Shown here one piece after another: positions 1-8,655 of a stretch of 64,000 nucleotides of DNA. The DNA is taken from NCBI GenBank assembly GCA_938074045.1, contig CALJGI010000004.1:434001-498000 (forward strand), read 5' to 3'. Position 1 is the first letter of the stretch. Each line of letters starts with the position of its first letter. The stretch comes from an uncultured Halieaceae bacterium (GTDB lineage: Bacteria; Pseudomonadota; Gammaproteobacteria; Pseudomonadales; Halieaceae). The translations under genes and the position numbers were made by a program. Below the pieces are notes generated by a model. It searched no databases and was not told the origin of the DNA. It was given only the letters and a program-made list of their open reading frames with translations.

Positions 1-915
1 CAGCTTGTGCCAGGCACCGGCCAGGGTCATCATGCCGTTGATCATGCCCCCCCAGGACGGCGCCAGCAGTATGAGAGACATCACCATGCCGAGGCTTTGT
101 GCCCAGTCTGGCAGAGTTGTGTAGTGAAGGTGGTGGGGCCCCGCCCAAATATAGATAGCGACCAAGGCCCAGAAGTGCACAATGCTGAGCCTGTAGGAGT
201 ACACCGGTCGCTCAGCCTGTTTGGGAACGAAGTAATACATGATGCCGAGAAAGCCCGCAGTCAGGAAAAATCCAACCGCATTGTGCCCATACCACCATTG
301 CACCATGGCATCTACTGTGCCTGCGTAGATGGAATACGATTTGAAGGAAGAGACCGGAATGGCCAGGCTGTTCAATATGTGCAGAACGGCGACCGCGATA
401 ATGTAGGCACCAAAGAACCAGTTGGCGACGTAAATATGAGAAGTTTTACGACGGGCAATAGTGCCGAAATAAACGATGGCGTAAAGAACCCAGACAACGG
501 TAATCAACAAATCAATAGGCCACTCCAGTTCGGCGTATTCCTTGCTGCTGGTGAGACCCATAGGCAGCGTTATTGCCGCCAACAGAATTACCAGCTGCCA
601 GCCCCAAAAAACCAGCGCAGCCAGACGGTCAGAGATCAATCTGACCTGACAGGTGCGCTGTACCACATAGAATGAAGTGGTAAACAGCGCGCACCCACCA
701 AAGGCAAAAATCACGGCGTTGGTGTGCAATGGGCGAAGCCTGCCGAAGCTGAGCCAGGGTAGGTCAAAATTCAGTTGCGGCCACACCAACTGTGCGGCAA
801 TCAGGACGCCAACCAGCATTCCTACAATTCCCCACACGACAGTCATCACCGCGAATTGGCGTACAACCTTATAGTTATACACCGGATGTTCCAGGGATTC
901 GTTCAGTTCAGTCAT
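1..915 (-). CDS. ccoN: cbb3-type cytochrome c oxidase subunit I, N-terminal part (truncated by window edge)
   Basis: Catalytic haem-copper subunit of a cbb3 terminal oxidase, an inner-membrane enzyme that reduces oxygen to water at low oxygen tension. Translation starts at the ATG at 915 ([16 protein letters not shown]) and runs off the left edge after about 305 residues, so roughly the last third is missing. Visible motifs are RPLHTNAV (low-spin haem b ligand region), [11 protein letters not shown] (CuB histidine region) and GPHHLHYT (the paired CuB histidines). Several hydrophobic segments alternate with short loops. The GPHHLHYT signature separates it from NorB and from aa3 subunit I. ccoO/ccoP, if present, would lie beyond position 1. 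Confidence 0.93.
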   Translation of the reverse strand, partial: MTELNESLEHPVYNYKVVRQFAVMTVVWGIVGMLVGVLIAAQLVWPQLNFDLPWLSFGRLRPLHTNAVIFAFGGCALFTTSFYVVQRTCQVRLISDRLAALVFWGWQLVILLAAITLPMGLTSSKEYAELEWPIDLLITVVWVLYAIVYFGTIARRKTSHIYVANWFFGAYIIAVAVLHILNSLAIPVSSFKSYSIYAGTVDAMVQWWYGHNAVGFFLTAGFLGIMYYFVPKQAERPVYSYRLSIVHFWALVAIYIWAGPHHLHYTTLPDWAQSLGMVMSLILLAPSWGGMINGMMTLAGAWHKL

Positions 916-951
916 GGCCGGTTTCCAGTATCAGTTCGTATCGGGTTTTAG

Positions 952-1563
952 TCAGTCAGTAAATGCGGGGGCAGCGCCAAAGTCCCACAGGATGACGGTG
1001 GTGACCAGAATGACCACGATCATGACCAGCCCAATCGCGACCACGGCGCTGGAAAATAGGAAGCCCCGCTCTTCTGGAATGTCCATGACAATAGGAATGC
1101 CCAGATAGAGCAAATAAACCGCCCAGCTGATGGCCGCTACGCCCACCAGCATATCTATCCATAGAATGGGATAGAAGCCGACACTGCCGGCAAGAAACAG
1201 AGGGGTAGCGGTCAGACCGGCGATCACCATGCCTTTCAGCAGGCTGGAATCTGCGCCGTAGGTCTCTGACATCCAGTGGATGAAATAGCCGATGACACAT
1301 ACAGAGCCGACCATGGCAAAATAAAACAACACACTGATCAGTAATGCGCTATCCGCCGTCAGTTTGATCGGGTCAGGGTTTTTCCCCACCGTCCAGCCGA
1401 CCTGGGATGAGCCGTAATACCAGGCGACGGCGGGTAGCAGCGCGAGAATCCATGGATACAGGGCCAAGTTCCGGAAGGAGGCTGGGGGCAGGGTGGCGAC
1501 AGTTCGCCATTGTGCGCTCGGATTGACCAATAAGCCGACGGCGTGGGGAATCATCTTGTTCAT
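952..1563 (-). CDS. Yip1-family membrane protein
   Basis: Protein of 203 residues with about five hydrophobic segments, resembling bacterial Yip1-domain proteins, whose function is poorly defined. The start is placed at the ATG at 1563 (MNKMIPHAVGLLVNPSAQW), preceded by GGAGAGA; an open frame continues upstream to 1722 but lacks a comparable ribosome site. The PSAQWRTVA stretch followed by an early hydrophobic helix is typical of the family. It lies just upstream of ccoN on the same strand (37-base gap), so the two may be co-transcribed. Family call from motif feel only. Confidence 0.72.
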   Translation of the reverse strand: MNKMIPHAVGLLVNPSAQWRTVATLPPASFRNLALYPWILALLPAVAWYYGSSQVGWTVGKNPDPIKLTADSALLISVLFYFAMVGSVCVIGYFIHWMSETYGADSSLLKGMVIAGLTATPLFLAGSVGFYPILWIDMLVGVAAISWAVYLLYLGIPIVMDIPEERGFLFSSAVVAIGLVMIVVILVTTVILWDFGAAPAFTD

Positions 1564-1708
1564 TCTCTCCGGTTGCTGGGGATTGATAAGAGCGCCGTTT
1601 GCACACCAACGCTGCGCTGTGCACTGTATATCGGTTGGTAGGATCAGGGAATGATATGGGTCAATAGAATTATATCCGGATAGTGGCCTATACTGTCCAA
1701 CACGGGCG

Positions 1709-1722
1709 GTGACCTCGGTCAC
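1709..1722. promoter_or_regulatory. Inverted repeat between Yip1 gene and mscS
   Basis: GTGACC-TC-GGTCAC is a perfect 6-bp inverted repeat with a 2-bp centre, lying between the divergent Yip1 gene and mscS and about 36 bases before the mscS start. A TATACT hexamer sits just upstream at 1689-1694, without a good -35 box. The arrangement would suit an operator for a dimeric regulator, but no regulator can be named. Confidence 0.3.
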
Positions 1723-1757
1723 GCCATATCTTTAGAGGTGGGAACAGGGGAAATGCG

Positions 1758-2561
1758 ATGGACGAATACATAGCGATGGGCACTGATTGGGGTATCAAGA
1801 TATTGATCGCGCTGGTCATTTTTGTTGTTGGTAAATGGGTGGCGCGAAAAGTGTCGGACATGGGTCGCGGCATGATGGAAAATCGTGAAGTTGATGCGAT
1901 GGTAGCGGGCTTTGTTTCCAACATCGCCTACTCGGCGTTGTTGGTTTTCGTCGTTATTGCCGCCCTGGGTCAATTGGGTATTGAGACTACCGGCGCAGTG
2001 GCTATCCTCGGTGCAGCCGGCCTGGCAATAGGCTTTGCGCTGCAGGACTCGCTGTCCAACTTTGCTGCGGGTTTTCTGGTTATTGTCTTCAAACCCTTTA
2101 AAGCGGGTGATTTTGTCGAGGTGGCGGGGACCTCAGGATCGGTAGAAAAGATCGAACTTTTCACAACTACGCTGAAAACCCCCGACAATCGCATCATTAT
2201 TATTCCCAATGGCGCCGTAACCAGCGGCAACATCGTCAACTTCACAGCCACCGGTACCCGTCGTGTAGACATGGTGATCGGCTGTGGTTACAACGACAAC
2301 CTTAAAGATGTTAAAGCGCTTCTGGAAAAACTGGTGGCTGAAGACGATCGAGTGCTGGCAGAGCCAGCTCCAACCATTGGTGTTTCTGAGCTTGGCGATA
2401 ACAGCGTGAACTTTGTTGTGCGTCCGTGGACAGCGACGGGTGACTACTGGGGATTCTTCTTTGACTTTCATCAGCGGGTCAAGGAGAGCTTTGACGAGGC
2501 TGGCTTCTCGATTCCTTATCCCCAGCGCGATGTGTATGTTTACAATGAGAGCAACGACTAG
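1758..2561 (+). CDS. mscS: Small-conductance mechanosensitive channel MscS
   Basis: Homoheptameric inner-membrane channel that opens under membrane tension to release solutes on osmotic downshock. At 267 residues it is close to E. coli MscS (286). Three hydrophobic segments lie in the first ~110 residues; the pore helix with its Gly/Ala-rich face (ILGAAGLAIGFALQDSLSNF) is at about residues 83-102. It is followed by the beta domain (KPFKAGDFVEV, DNRIIIIPNG) and an alpha/beta C-terminus ending IPYPQRDVYV. The ATG at 1758 has AGGGGAAATGCG before it. It is divergent from the Yip1 gene and followed 12 bases later by an enoyl-CoA hydratase gene, probably co-transcribed. Confidence 0.95.
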   Translation: MDEYIAMGTDWGIKILIALVIFVVGKWVARKVSDMGRGMMENREVDAMVAGFVSNIAYSALLVFVVIAALGQLGIETTGAVAILGAAGLAIGFALQDSLSNFAAGFLVIVFKPFKAGDFVEVAGTSGSVEKIELFTTTLKTPDNRIIIIPNGAVTSGNIVNFTATGTRRVDMVIGCGYNDNLKDVKALLEKLVAEDDRVLAEPAPTIGVSELGDNSVNFVVRPWTATGDYWGFFFDFHQRVKESFDEAGFSIPYPQRDVYVYNESND

Positions 2562-2573
2562 GGGCGTCGCATT

Positions 2574-3380
2574 TTGAGTGAGGTTCTGTTTGATCGGATT
2601 GGATATGTCGCCTGGATAACGATCAATCGCCCCGAACACAAAAACACCCTTAACGGCGAGGTATTTGTTGGCCTTGCTGACGCCTGGCAAGAGGTGCGGG
2701 AGGACGGCGATATCCGTGTCGCCGTTGTCACCGCCACCGGTGAGGAAGATTTTTGCTGTGGCGGCGACCTTGCCGGTGTTATTCCACTCTGGACCGGTCA
2801 GAAACAGGCTGAAACAGAAGTCGAGAAACGCCTGGTAAATGACCCGTTGATGGTTGATCGGGTCATGCTCAAGCAGGAGCCCATGGTGAAGCCCGTGGTT
2901 GCCGCTATTAATGGGCGCGCATTGGGTGGTGGCTGTGAATTAGTGCAAGCCACAGATGTACGTATCGCCGCTCGCCACGCTTCCTTCGGCCTCCCTGAGC
3001 CACGCGTAGGCGTGGTCCCGGGTGCTGGCTCCATGGTGCGCTTGACGCGCCAGCTTCCCTATGCCCATGCCATGAAAATTCTCCTCACGGCTGAGGCTGT
3101 GACGGCAGAGGAAGCGTTGCAAATGGGGCTTATCAGTGAAGTCGTGGATGGTGGTCAGTTGCGCGAACGTGCGGAGGAGGTCGCCAACGGAATTGCGCGT
3201 CTGGCGCCGCTCGCTGTTCAGGCAATCAAGCGCACAGCCCTAGAGACTCATACATCTGCATGGTCAGATGCGTTTCGGTTTGAAATGGAGCAGTCTGCTG
3301 CCGTGATGATGAGTGGTGATGCCCGGGAGGGTACCCGGGCTTTCAAAGAAAAAAGACAGCCCGAGTTTAAAGGGGAGTAG
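2574..3380 (+). CDS. Enoyl-CoA hydratase/isomerase (crotonase family)
   Basis: Crotonase-fold protein of 268 residues acting on acyl-CoA thioesters, typically hydrating trans-2-enoyl-CoA in beta-oxidation or a related pathway. The oxyanion-hole segments are visible as CCGGDLAGV (about residues 61-69) and INGRALGGGCELVQATDVR (about 112-130); PEPRVGVVPGAGSMVRL carries the second catalytic acid region. The start is a TTG at 2574, 12 bases after mscS, with a weak AGGGG. The 3' end overlaps the convergent SDR gene by 14 bases. The exact substrate cannot be read from sequence. Confidence 0.88.
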   Translation: MSEVLFDRIGYVAWITINRPEHKNTLNGEVFVGLADAWQEVREDGDIRVAVVTATGEEDFCCGGDLAGVIPLWTGQKQAETEVEKRLVNDPLMVDRVMLKQEPMVKPVVAAINGRALGGGCELVQATDVRIAARHASFGLPEPRVGVVPGAGSMVRLTRQLPYAHAMKILLTAEAVTAEEALQMGLISEVVDGGQLRERAEEVANGIARLAPLAVQAIKRTALETHTSAWSDAFRFEMEQSAAVMMSGDAREGTRAFKEKRQPEFKGE

Positions 3381-4380
3381 GTAAATAGTCCCTGGTCAGA
3401 TCCTCTGACACGGCCCACAGTTGCGCAGCCAATTCTTCATTACGTAGATTATCGGTGCCATCGGCTGGATTGCAGTCGGCAAAATAATGTCCGCTGACCT
3501 TGGCTAAATCCGGGTGAGTCGCCACGTAGCAGGATGTAGCGGCGCCTTCCTCCACAGATTTCATAAACGTCCATCCCACTAGCTTGCCAAGAACTCGCTG
3601 GTACCAGGGCAGATTGCGCCCCAGATTGGTGTTTATCACCCCTGGATGAAGGCTGTTTGAGGTGGTTGCGGTGCCCTGCAGGCGACGGGCCAGCTCCAGT
3701 GAGCACAGGGCGTTGGCTAGTTTACTGTGCCCATAGGCACCCCAGGGTGTATAGTCGCGCTCACCGGAAAGATTGTCGAACTCGATGCCCACTTCCGGTG
3801 CACGCCTGTGCGCCAGGCTGCTCAATATCACAAACCGACCCTGCTCAGCGGCGGCAACCTGCTCCATCAATTGGTTTATCAGCACAAAGTGCCCCAGGTG
3901 ATTCACAGCAAACTGGCGTTCAATACCATTTACCTGCTGCAGTTCTGGCAGTGCCATTATGCCGGCATTGCAGATCAAGCCGTCCAGTGTGACTCCTGAT
4001 GCCCGGATGGCGGCACCGGCATTGGCCACGGAGTCGAGTTCTGCCAGGTCCAGGAAGTAGGGTGTGGTGTCTCCCTGAATAGTGGCGCAGGCCTGTTCTG
4101 CTTTTTCCATGGTGCGCGCAATGGCCAGGACATGTGCACCCCGGGAAGCCAGTACCCGCGTGGTTTCGTACCCCAACCCCGAATTAGCGCCGGTTATTGC
4201 ATAGGTGCGCCCGCTGAGGTCCAACCCTGCTGTTACTTCTTCTGCAGTGGAGTTGGCACCAAACTCGCTCTTGGGAGGGTTGGCGGTAGAGATAGCCGCT
4301 CTTAGGGATGTAGGCAGCAGTGCGAGGGCGACTGCCGCCGAGGTGCCGGATATAAATTCCCGGCGCTTGATATTGCGCAT
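3367..4380 (-). CDS. Short-chain dehydrogenase/reductase with Tat-type signal
   Basis: NAD(P)-dependent SDR of 337 residues. It carries a twin-arginine-like leader (RREFISGTSAAVALALLPTS), odd for an enzyme using soluble NAD(P). The Rossmann motif TGANSGLG is at about residues 62-69, NAG at about 138-140, and the catalytic Ser...YxxxK as SSLAHRR...YGHSK. It resembles retinol-dehydrogenase/WW-oxidoreductase-like SDRs. It is clearly related to the SDR at 42033-42989, sharing AGLD-SGR, ETxRVLA and similar blocks. ATG at 4380 with GGAG upstream. The substrate is unknown. Confidence 0.85.
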   Translation of the reverse strand: MRNIKRREFISGTSAAVALALLPTSLRAAISTANPPKSEFGANSTAEEVTAGLDLSGRTYAITGANSGLGYETTRVLASRGAHVLAIARTMEKAEQACATIQGDTTPYFLDLAELDSVANAGAAIRASGVTLDGLICNAGIMALPELQQVNGIERQFAVNHLGHFVLINQLMEQVAAAEQGRFVILSSLAHRRAPEVGIEFDNLSGERDYTPWGAYGHSKLANALCSLELARRLQGTATTSNSLHPGVINTNLGRNLPWYQRVLGKLVGWTFMKSVEEGAATSCYVATHPDLAKVSGHYFADCNPADGTDNLRNEELAAQLWAVSEDLTRDYLPTPL

Positions 4381-4406
4381 GCTGATTCTCCGAAGATGTT
4401 ATGCAA

Positions 4407-5999
4407 TCAGTTGGCCTGGGCCACGGTGATTGCGGTGAATTTTTCGTCACAACCCAGGGCATTCTGTTCCGCACACACGGCGGCAGCCCGCGCTCGCAGT
4501 TCAGTGGATACTTTTGCGCGTGAGTCTGCTTCTGCCCACTTCGAGAGACCGGTAAATATGCGGTTCAACGATCTGGCATTGCGGCCGTGGAATGCCCTCT
4601 CCATGGTAGCAGTCTCGTCGATGAGGGCATTGCCAACGGCGTTGATGCGTGGCAGGTCATCCGGTGTTAACTCCAGCGCGCCTACCAGATAGTTGGCGCC
4701 CCACTGCAGGCGCGTGGCCGGGCCGAGGGCTTCCGTCCAGGCGCGCTCCAGCCAGCTAAGCGCTTCCTCCGTGCGTCCAGCCACTTTGGCGTTGTGGGCC
4801 AAATCCAGCATAAAGTAATAGGGAAAGCTTGAAGTATCGAGCTCGGCCTGCAACAGGGCGTCAGCGTCCGCTTGCAAACCCGCTGTGTCCAGTACCGCCC
4901 AGGCTACGTTGATAACGGCGCTGCGGGCATACTCCCCGGTGGTGCTTTCGTCGGCGGTCTTGACTGCGTTGCGTGCGGCATCACGCAATGTGTCGCTGAC
5001 CTCATCCGATTGCAGCGTGGCAATGCGCAATTCGCCCAGCCAGGTTCCAAGCCGATCAGCGGCGTTCACGCTGGTGTCTTGCCGCAGGTCTGCGAGCCGG
5101 TTCTGCCAAAGCCCCGCCAGCCTGATTCCAGACTCAGATTCTGGATCAACGATTTTGGGCAGTATGCGTTTGCTGGCGTAGACGACAAAACCCAAATTGG
5201 CGCGACTCAGGTCCGGATCGCTCAGAATGGTTTCCACCTGCTGCCGAAACCCCTCTGCCAGACTCATGTCCCTCTCCTCCAGTTCAGCCCAGGCGCTGAT
5301 AGCCCGACTCCGCAGCTGGCTGCAGGAAAGGTTCAAGTTAGTGGGGCAGTAGCTTGCCATCGTTTGGAATGCCGCAACTTTGTTGTCATCTTCGGCAAAC
5401 ACGCGGCCATTATCCTGTCCCCAGGAGTAAGCTGCGAGTAACCGCCAGTCGCCCGCTGCCAGTGGCTTTCCTGCCAATGCTTCGGCTACCAGGGTCTTCA
5501 CCGGCCGCACTTCGTTCAGTGCCAGTTCCAGTACGTCAAGGTACCGTTCGAGATTCAACCCACCGGGAATACGGGTGATCTCCTCTCCAGCGGGGTTGAA
5601 CATAATGACCGTAGGATAACCCAGTACTCCAAAGCGGTCCCCCTGTTCCTGAGCTCTGGGCGTATCCCCGTCCAGATAGACTGGAACGACGAGATGACTC
5701 TGGGCCACAAACTCAGCGCGCTTGAATACCGTGTCCTTTAATTGGTTACATGGCGGACACCAGACAGCCCCCCAATAGAGGAACACGGGTTTCCCGCTGG
5801 TGCGCGCCGCGGCGAATGCTTCCTCGACGCTGCCGGAAAACCAGGGTATCCCTCCAATGTGATCTGCCTCCGCGACTTTTTCAGTCGCTGGTTCAGCGGT
5901 ATTTTGGGCTTGATCCGGAGCTGGGCCGCTATCGCTGCAACCAGACAGCATCGTGATTGTGACCAGCGCAGCCAAGGTGAACAACATTCCTGGTTTCAC
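4407..5999 (-). CDS. Thioredoxin-fold lipoprotein, large
   Basis: Predicted lipoprotein of 530 residues: a short charged start, hydrophobic core and lipobox LSGC at about residues 18-21. A thioredoxin-like domain follows with the redox motif WCPPCNQLK at about residue 80, then YPTVIMFNP containing the cis-Pro. The C-terminal ~370 residues are mostly helical and have no motif I recognise. Its likely place is the periplasmic face, doing thiol-disulfide exchange. Starts at GTG 5999 with AGGAGAATGAC upstream. It lies 26 bases upstream of the Tat-type SDR on the same strand, so the two may be co-transcribed. Confidence 0.8.
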   Translation of the reverse strand: MKPGMLFTLAALVTITMLSGCSDSGPAPDQAQNTAEPATEKVAEADHIGGIPWFSGSVEEAFAAARTSGKPVFLYWGAVWCPPCNQLKDTVFKRAEFVAQSHLVVPVYLDGDTPRAQEQGDRFGVLGYPTVIMFNPAGEEITRIPGGLNLERYLDVLELALNEVRPVKTLVAEALAGKPLAAGDWRLLAAYSWGQDNGRVFAEDDNKVAAFQTMASYCPTNLNLSCSQLRSRAISAWAELEERDMSLAEGFRQQVETILSDPDLSRANLGFVVYASKRILPKIVDPESESGIRLAGLWQNRLADLRQDTSVNAADRLGTWLGELRIATLQSDEVSDTLRDAARNAVKTADESTTGEYARSAVINVAWAVLDTAGLQADADALLQAELDTSSFPYYFMLDLAHNAKVAGRTEEALSWLERAWTEALGPATRLQWGANYLVGALELTPDDLPRINAVGNALIDETATMERAFHGRNARSLNRIFTGLSKWAEADSRAKVSTELRARAAAVCAEQNALGCDEKFTAITVAQAN

Positions 6000-6128
6000 G
6001 TCATTCTCCTGTCAGGGAAATTGTGGTGTGTAGAGTAGGTTGATTGTAGTACGTCAAAACGCTTACGGGCAGTGCTTTTTGCATATATGCTGCCATACTT
6101 GGGGGATATTGCGGCGCAAGGATAGGGC

Positions 6129-8597
6129 ATGGACCAAGCTGCTGAACACGCCTCCCAGCTTACAGCACTGGTACTCGGCATCATGGTGCTGATGTTGTTT
6201 GCTGCGCTGACAGCGGTATTGTCTTCACGGCTTCCCAAATTACCCTTTACCATCGCATTGGTGCTGCTCGGTATTATTCTGGCCGGTCTGGCGCGCCAGT
6301 TTCCAGCATTCGCCATGTTTGCCCAATTCGAGTTGACCCCTGAACTGGTGCTCTTTGTGTTTTTACCTACCCTGATTTATGAATCAGCATACAGTCTGGA
6401 TGCCCGCCAGTTACAGAGAAACCTGGTACCCGTTCTTACGCTGGCAGTCCCCGGGCTGCTGTTATCGACCGCCATTATCGGGGGCATTTTTCATGCCTTC
6501 ACCGAATACAGTCTTATTGTATCGCTATTGCTTGGCGCAATTCTGAGTGCAACTGACCCCGTGGCTGTTATCGCCTTGTTCAAACAGTTGGGAGTACCCT
6601 CGCGGCTGACTGTGCTGGTGGAAGGGGAGAGCCTCTTCAATGACGCCACCTCGCTGGTGTTGGCCGGGCTACTGCTGGCTATTGCCGTTTCCGGGGATAT
6701 TACTACCGAGACGGTGGCGTCTGGCGTGGGTGAGTTTTTGCTGGTCTTTTTCGGCGGCATTCTGGTGGGTTGGGTGCTGTCCCTGGCCGCCTGTGAGTTA
6801 CTGGGTCTGGTGGACGCGAATCCCGCCGTTGAGATAAGTTTCACCACCATTCTGGCTTACCTGTCATTTATCCTCGCTGAGCATGGCTTCCACGTCAGCG
6901 GAATCATGGCGGTAGTGGCGGCGGGACTCACCGTTGCCAGTTACGGAAGGGCCAAGATTTCCCCCAGTACCGAAGAGTACATGCACCATTTCTGGGACTA
7001 CGCGGCCTGGCTGGCAAACGCCTTCATTTTCCTACTGGTCGGTTTGACTGTTGACACCGGGATGATTATCGCCAATCTGGATCTGGTGATTGTGGTGGTC
7101 ATAGCCATGCTTATTTCCCGTGCGGTAGTCGTATTCGGCGTGGTACCGCTAATCGGCCGCAAACCCGGTGCTGAAGGAGTAAGCCGAGCCTACCAGGCCG
7201 TCATGTATTGGGGCGGATTGCGCGGTGCAATTGCCCTTGCGATCGTGCTTTCGCTTCCTGAATTCAGTTATCGAGACACCCTGGTTGCTGTCGTAACCGG
7301 TGCCGTGCTTTTTACCTTGCTGGTGCAGGGGCTGAGTATGGAGTGGCTGGTAAAGCGCCTGGGACTGGATCAACCGGATCTTGCAGACCAGCTGGCGGAA
7401 TACGAAGGGGAGTTACAAGCCAAGCTGAGAAGCCTGGCGCAGGTGGAAATCCTGGTGACAGATGGCTTTTTTTCCGCAAGTGTAGCTCGTCGCCGCACAG
7501 CGGAGATGGAGGATCGTATTGCGCAATTGCGGGGCAGAATCGGCGAGCGGCGCGGCGATCTGGAAGCATCCACTGAACTGAGGATTCTGTCGCTGCGTGT
7601 ACTGGTGCGCGAGCGCTCCCGCTTTGATGAGTTGTTTCGCCGCGGCTTGATCGGTGAGTCAGCCTATAGGGAGCTCAGTCATCATGTGAGTTGCCAGTTT
7701 GACGACGCCAAGCACAGTCATAAACTCCCTGATCAGCAGTTGTCATTATCGCTGACCCGCTTGTTTGTCCGTAAACTGCTGGGGTATCTGGCACGAACCG
7801 GAATCGGAGAAACCTGGGTGGAACACCGCCTGCACCTACAGATGCTCTGTGACTATGAGATTGCCTGGGCGCGTTTTCGGTCAGCCAATAGCGTATTGAA
7901 AGACCTTGATGAGATTGTAGCTGATGCCGGTCTTGGTGGAGAGGCGGTGGTGCAGATTGCCGATTTGTACCGGCAGCTGAGGGAGACGCGCAAGGGAGAG
8001 GTCGACGAATTTGCCCAGCTGTATCCTGAATTTGTCGACGCCGTGCAAGATCAGCTCGGACACCGGCTGACCCTGATTACCGAACGAACCGAGATTGAAC
8101 GGGTAGCCTCGCATGGCATATTGCCCGCTGGCGTCAGTACTGAACTGCTTAAGGCACAGGACAAGCGCCTGCGCGAACTACGCAATGCGGACTTGTCCAG
8201 CTATCTGGACGTCGCGGTGGAAGAACTGCTTGCCAAGGTGCCCATGTTCTCGGCACTGGAACCATCCCAATTCAGTACCCTGGCGCGTCATCTCCATGAG
8301 CGCAGCATCCCGCGGGATGAATCAATTATCGTGAGGGGAGATATTGGAGACTCCCTGTTTCTCATCGTCAGAGGGGTTGCCGAGGTGGTCACGGAAGACG
8401 GTGAGGTGATTTCACGACTGACCAGCGGTGATTTCTTTGGTGAACGTGCCTTGCTGCAGGGCACCCCGCGCAATAGTACGGTGCGTGCTGCGACTCCCTG
8501 TACCTGCTATGAACTGCATCGCCGGGAATGGCAGGATGTGTGTGCGAACCACGCGGATATCCGGGCGGCGGTGGAGAGTGTCGACCGTGCCCGGTGA
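6129..8597 (+). CDS. CPA1-type Na+/H+ antiporter with cyclic-nucleotide-binding domain
   Basis: Inner-membrane cation/proton exchanger of 822 residues. About twelve hydrophobic segments fill residues 15-415; SATDPVAVIALFK and VEGESLFNDATSLV carry the transport-site acids of the NhaP/NHE family, and WGGLRGAIALAIV the conserved late helix. A charged helical, partly coiled-coil cytosolic region follows (about 420-690). The C-terminus (about 700-815) is a cyclic-nucleotide-type sensor with the phosphate-binding cassette GDFFGERALLQGTPRNSTVR. This suggests regulation of exchange by cAMP or a similar ligand (family inference). ATG at 6129 after AGGATAGGG. Confidence 0.9.
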   Translation: MDQAAEHASQLTALVLGIMVLMLFAALTAVLSSRLPKLPFTIALVLLGIILAGLARQFPAFAMFAQFELTPELVLFVFLPTLIYESAYSLDARQLQRNLVPVLTLAVPGLLLSTAIIGGIFHAFTEYSLIVSLLLGAILSATDPVAVIALFKQLGVPSRLTVLVEGESLFNDATSLVLAGLLLAIAVSGDITTETVASGVGEFLLVFFGGILVGWVLSLAACELLGLVDANPAVEISFTTILAYLSFILAEHGFHVSGIMAVVAAGLTVASYGRAKISPSTEEYMHHFWDYAAWLANAFIFLLVGLTVDTGMIIANLDLVIVVVIAMLISRAVVVFGVVPLIGRKPGAEGVSRAYQAVMYWGGLRGAIALAIVLSLPEFSYRDTLVAVVTGAVLFTLLVQGLSMEWLVKRLGLDQPDLADQLAEYEGELQAKLRSLAQVEILVTDGFFSASVARRRTAEMEDRIAQLRGRIGERRGDLEASTELRILSLRVLVRERSRFDELFRRGLIGESAYRELSHHVSCQFDDAKHSHKLPDQQLSLSLTRLFVRKLLGYLARTGIGETWVEHRLHLQMLCDYEIAWARFRSANSVLKDLDEIVADAGLGGEAVVQIADLYRQLRETRKGEVDEFAQLYPEFVDAVQDQLGHRLTLITERTEIERVASHGILPAGVSTELLKAQDKRLRELRNADLSSYLDVAVEELLAKVPMFSALEPSQFSTLARHLHERSIPRDESIIVRGDIGDSLFLIVRGVAEVVTEDGEVISRLTSGDFFGERALLQGTPRNSTVRAATPCTCYELHRREWQDVCANHADIRAAVESVDRAR

Positions 8598-8655
8598 TGA
8601 CACGCCGCATTGGATTTAGACGACGCTTACACTCATCGGCAACCAAGACCAGCGC

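Noticed and set aside
4872-5441. Plus-strand 189-codon frame
   Set aside because: Antisense to the thioredoxin-fold lipoprotein; no motif and poor start.
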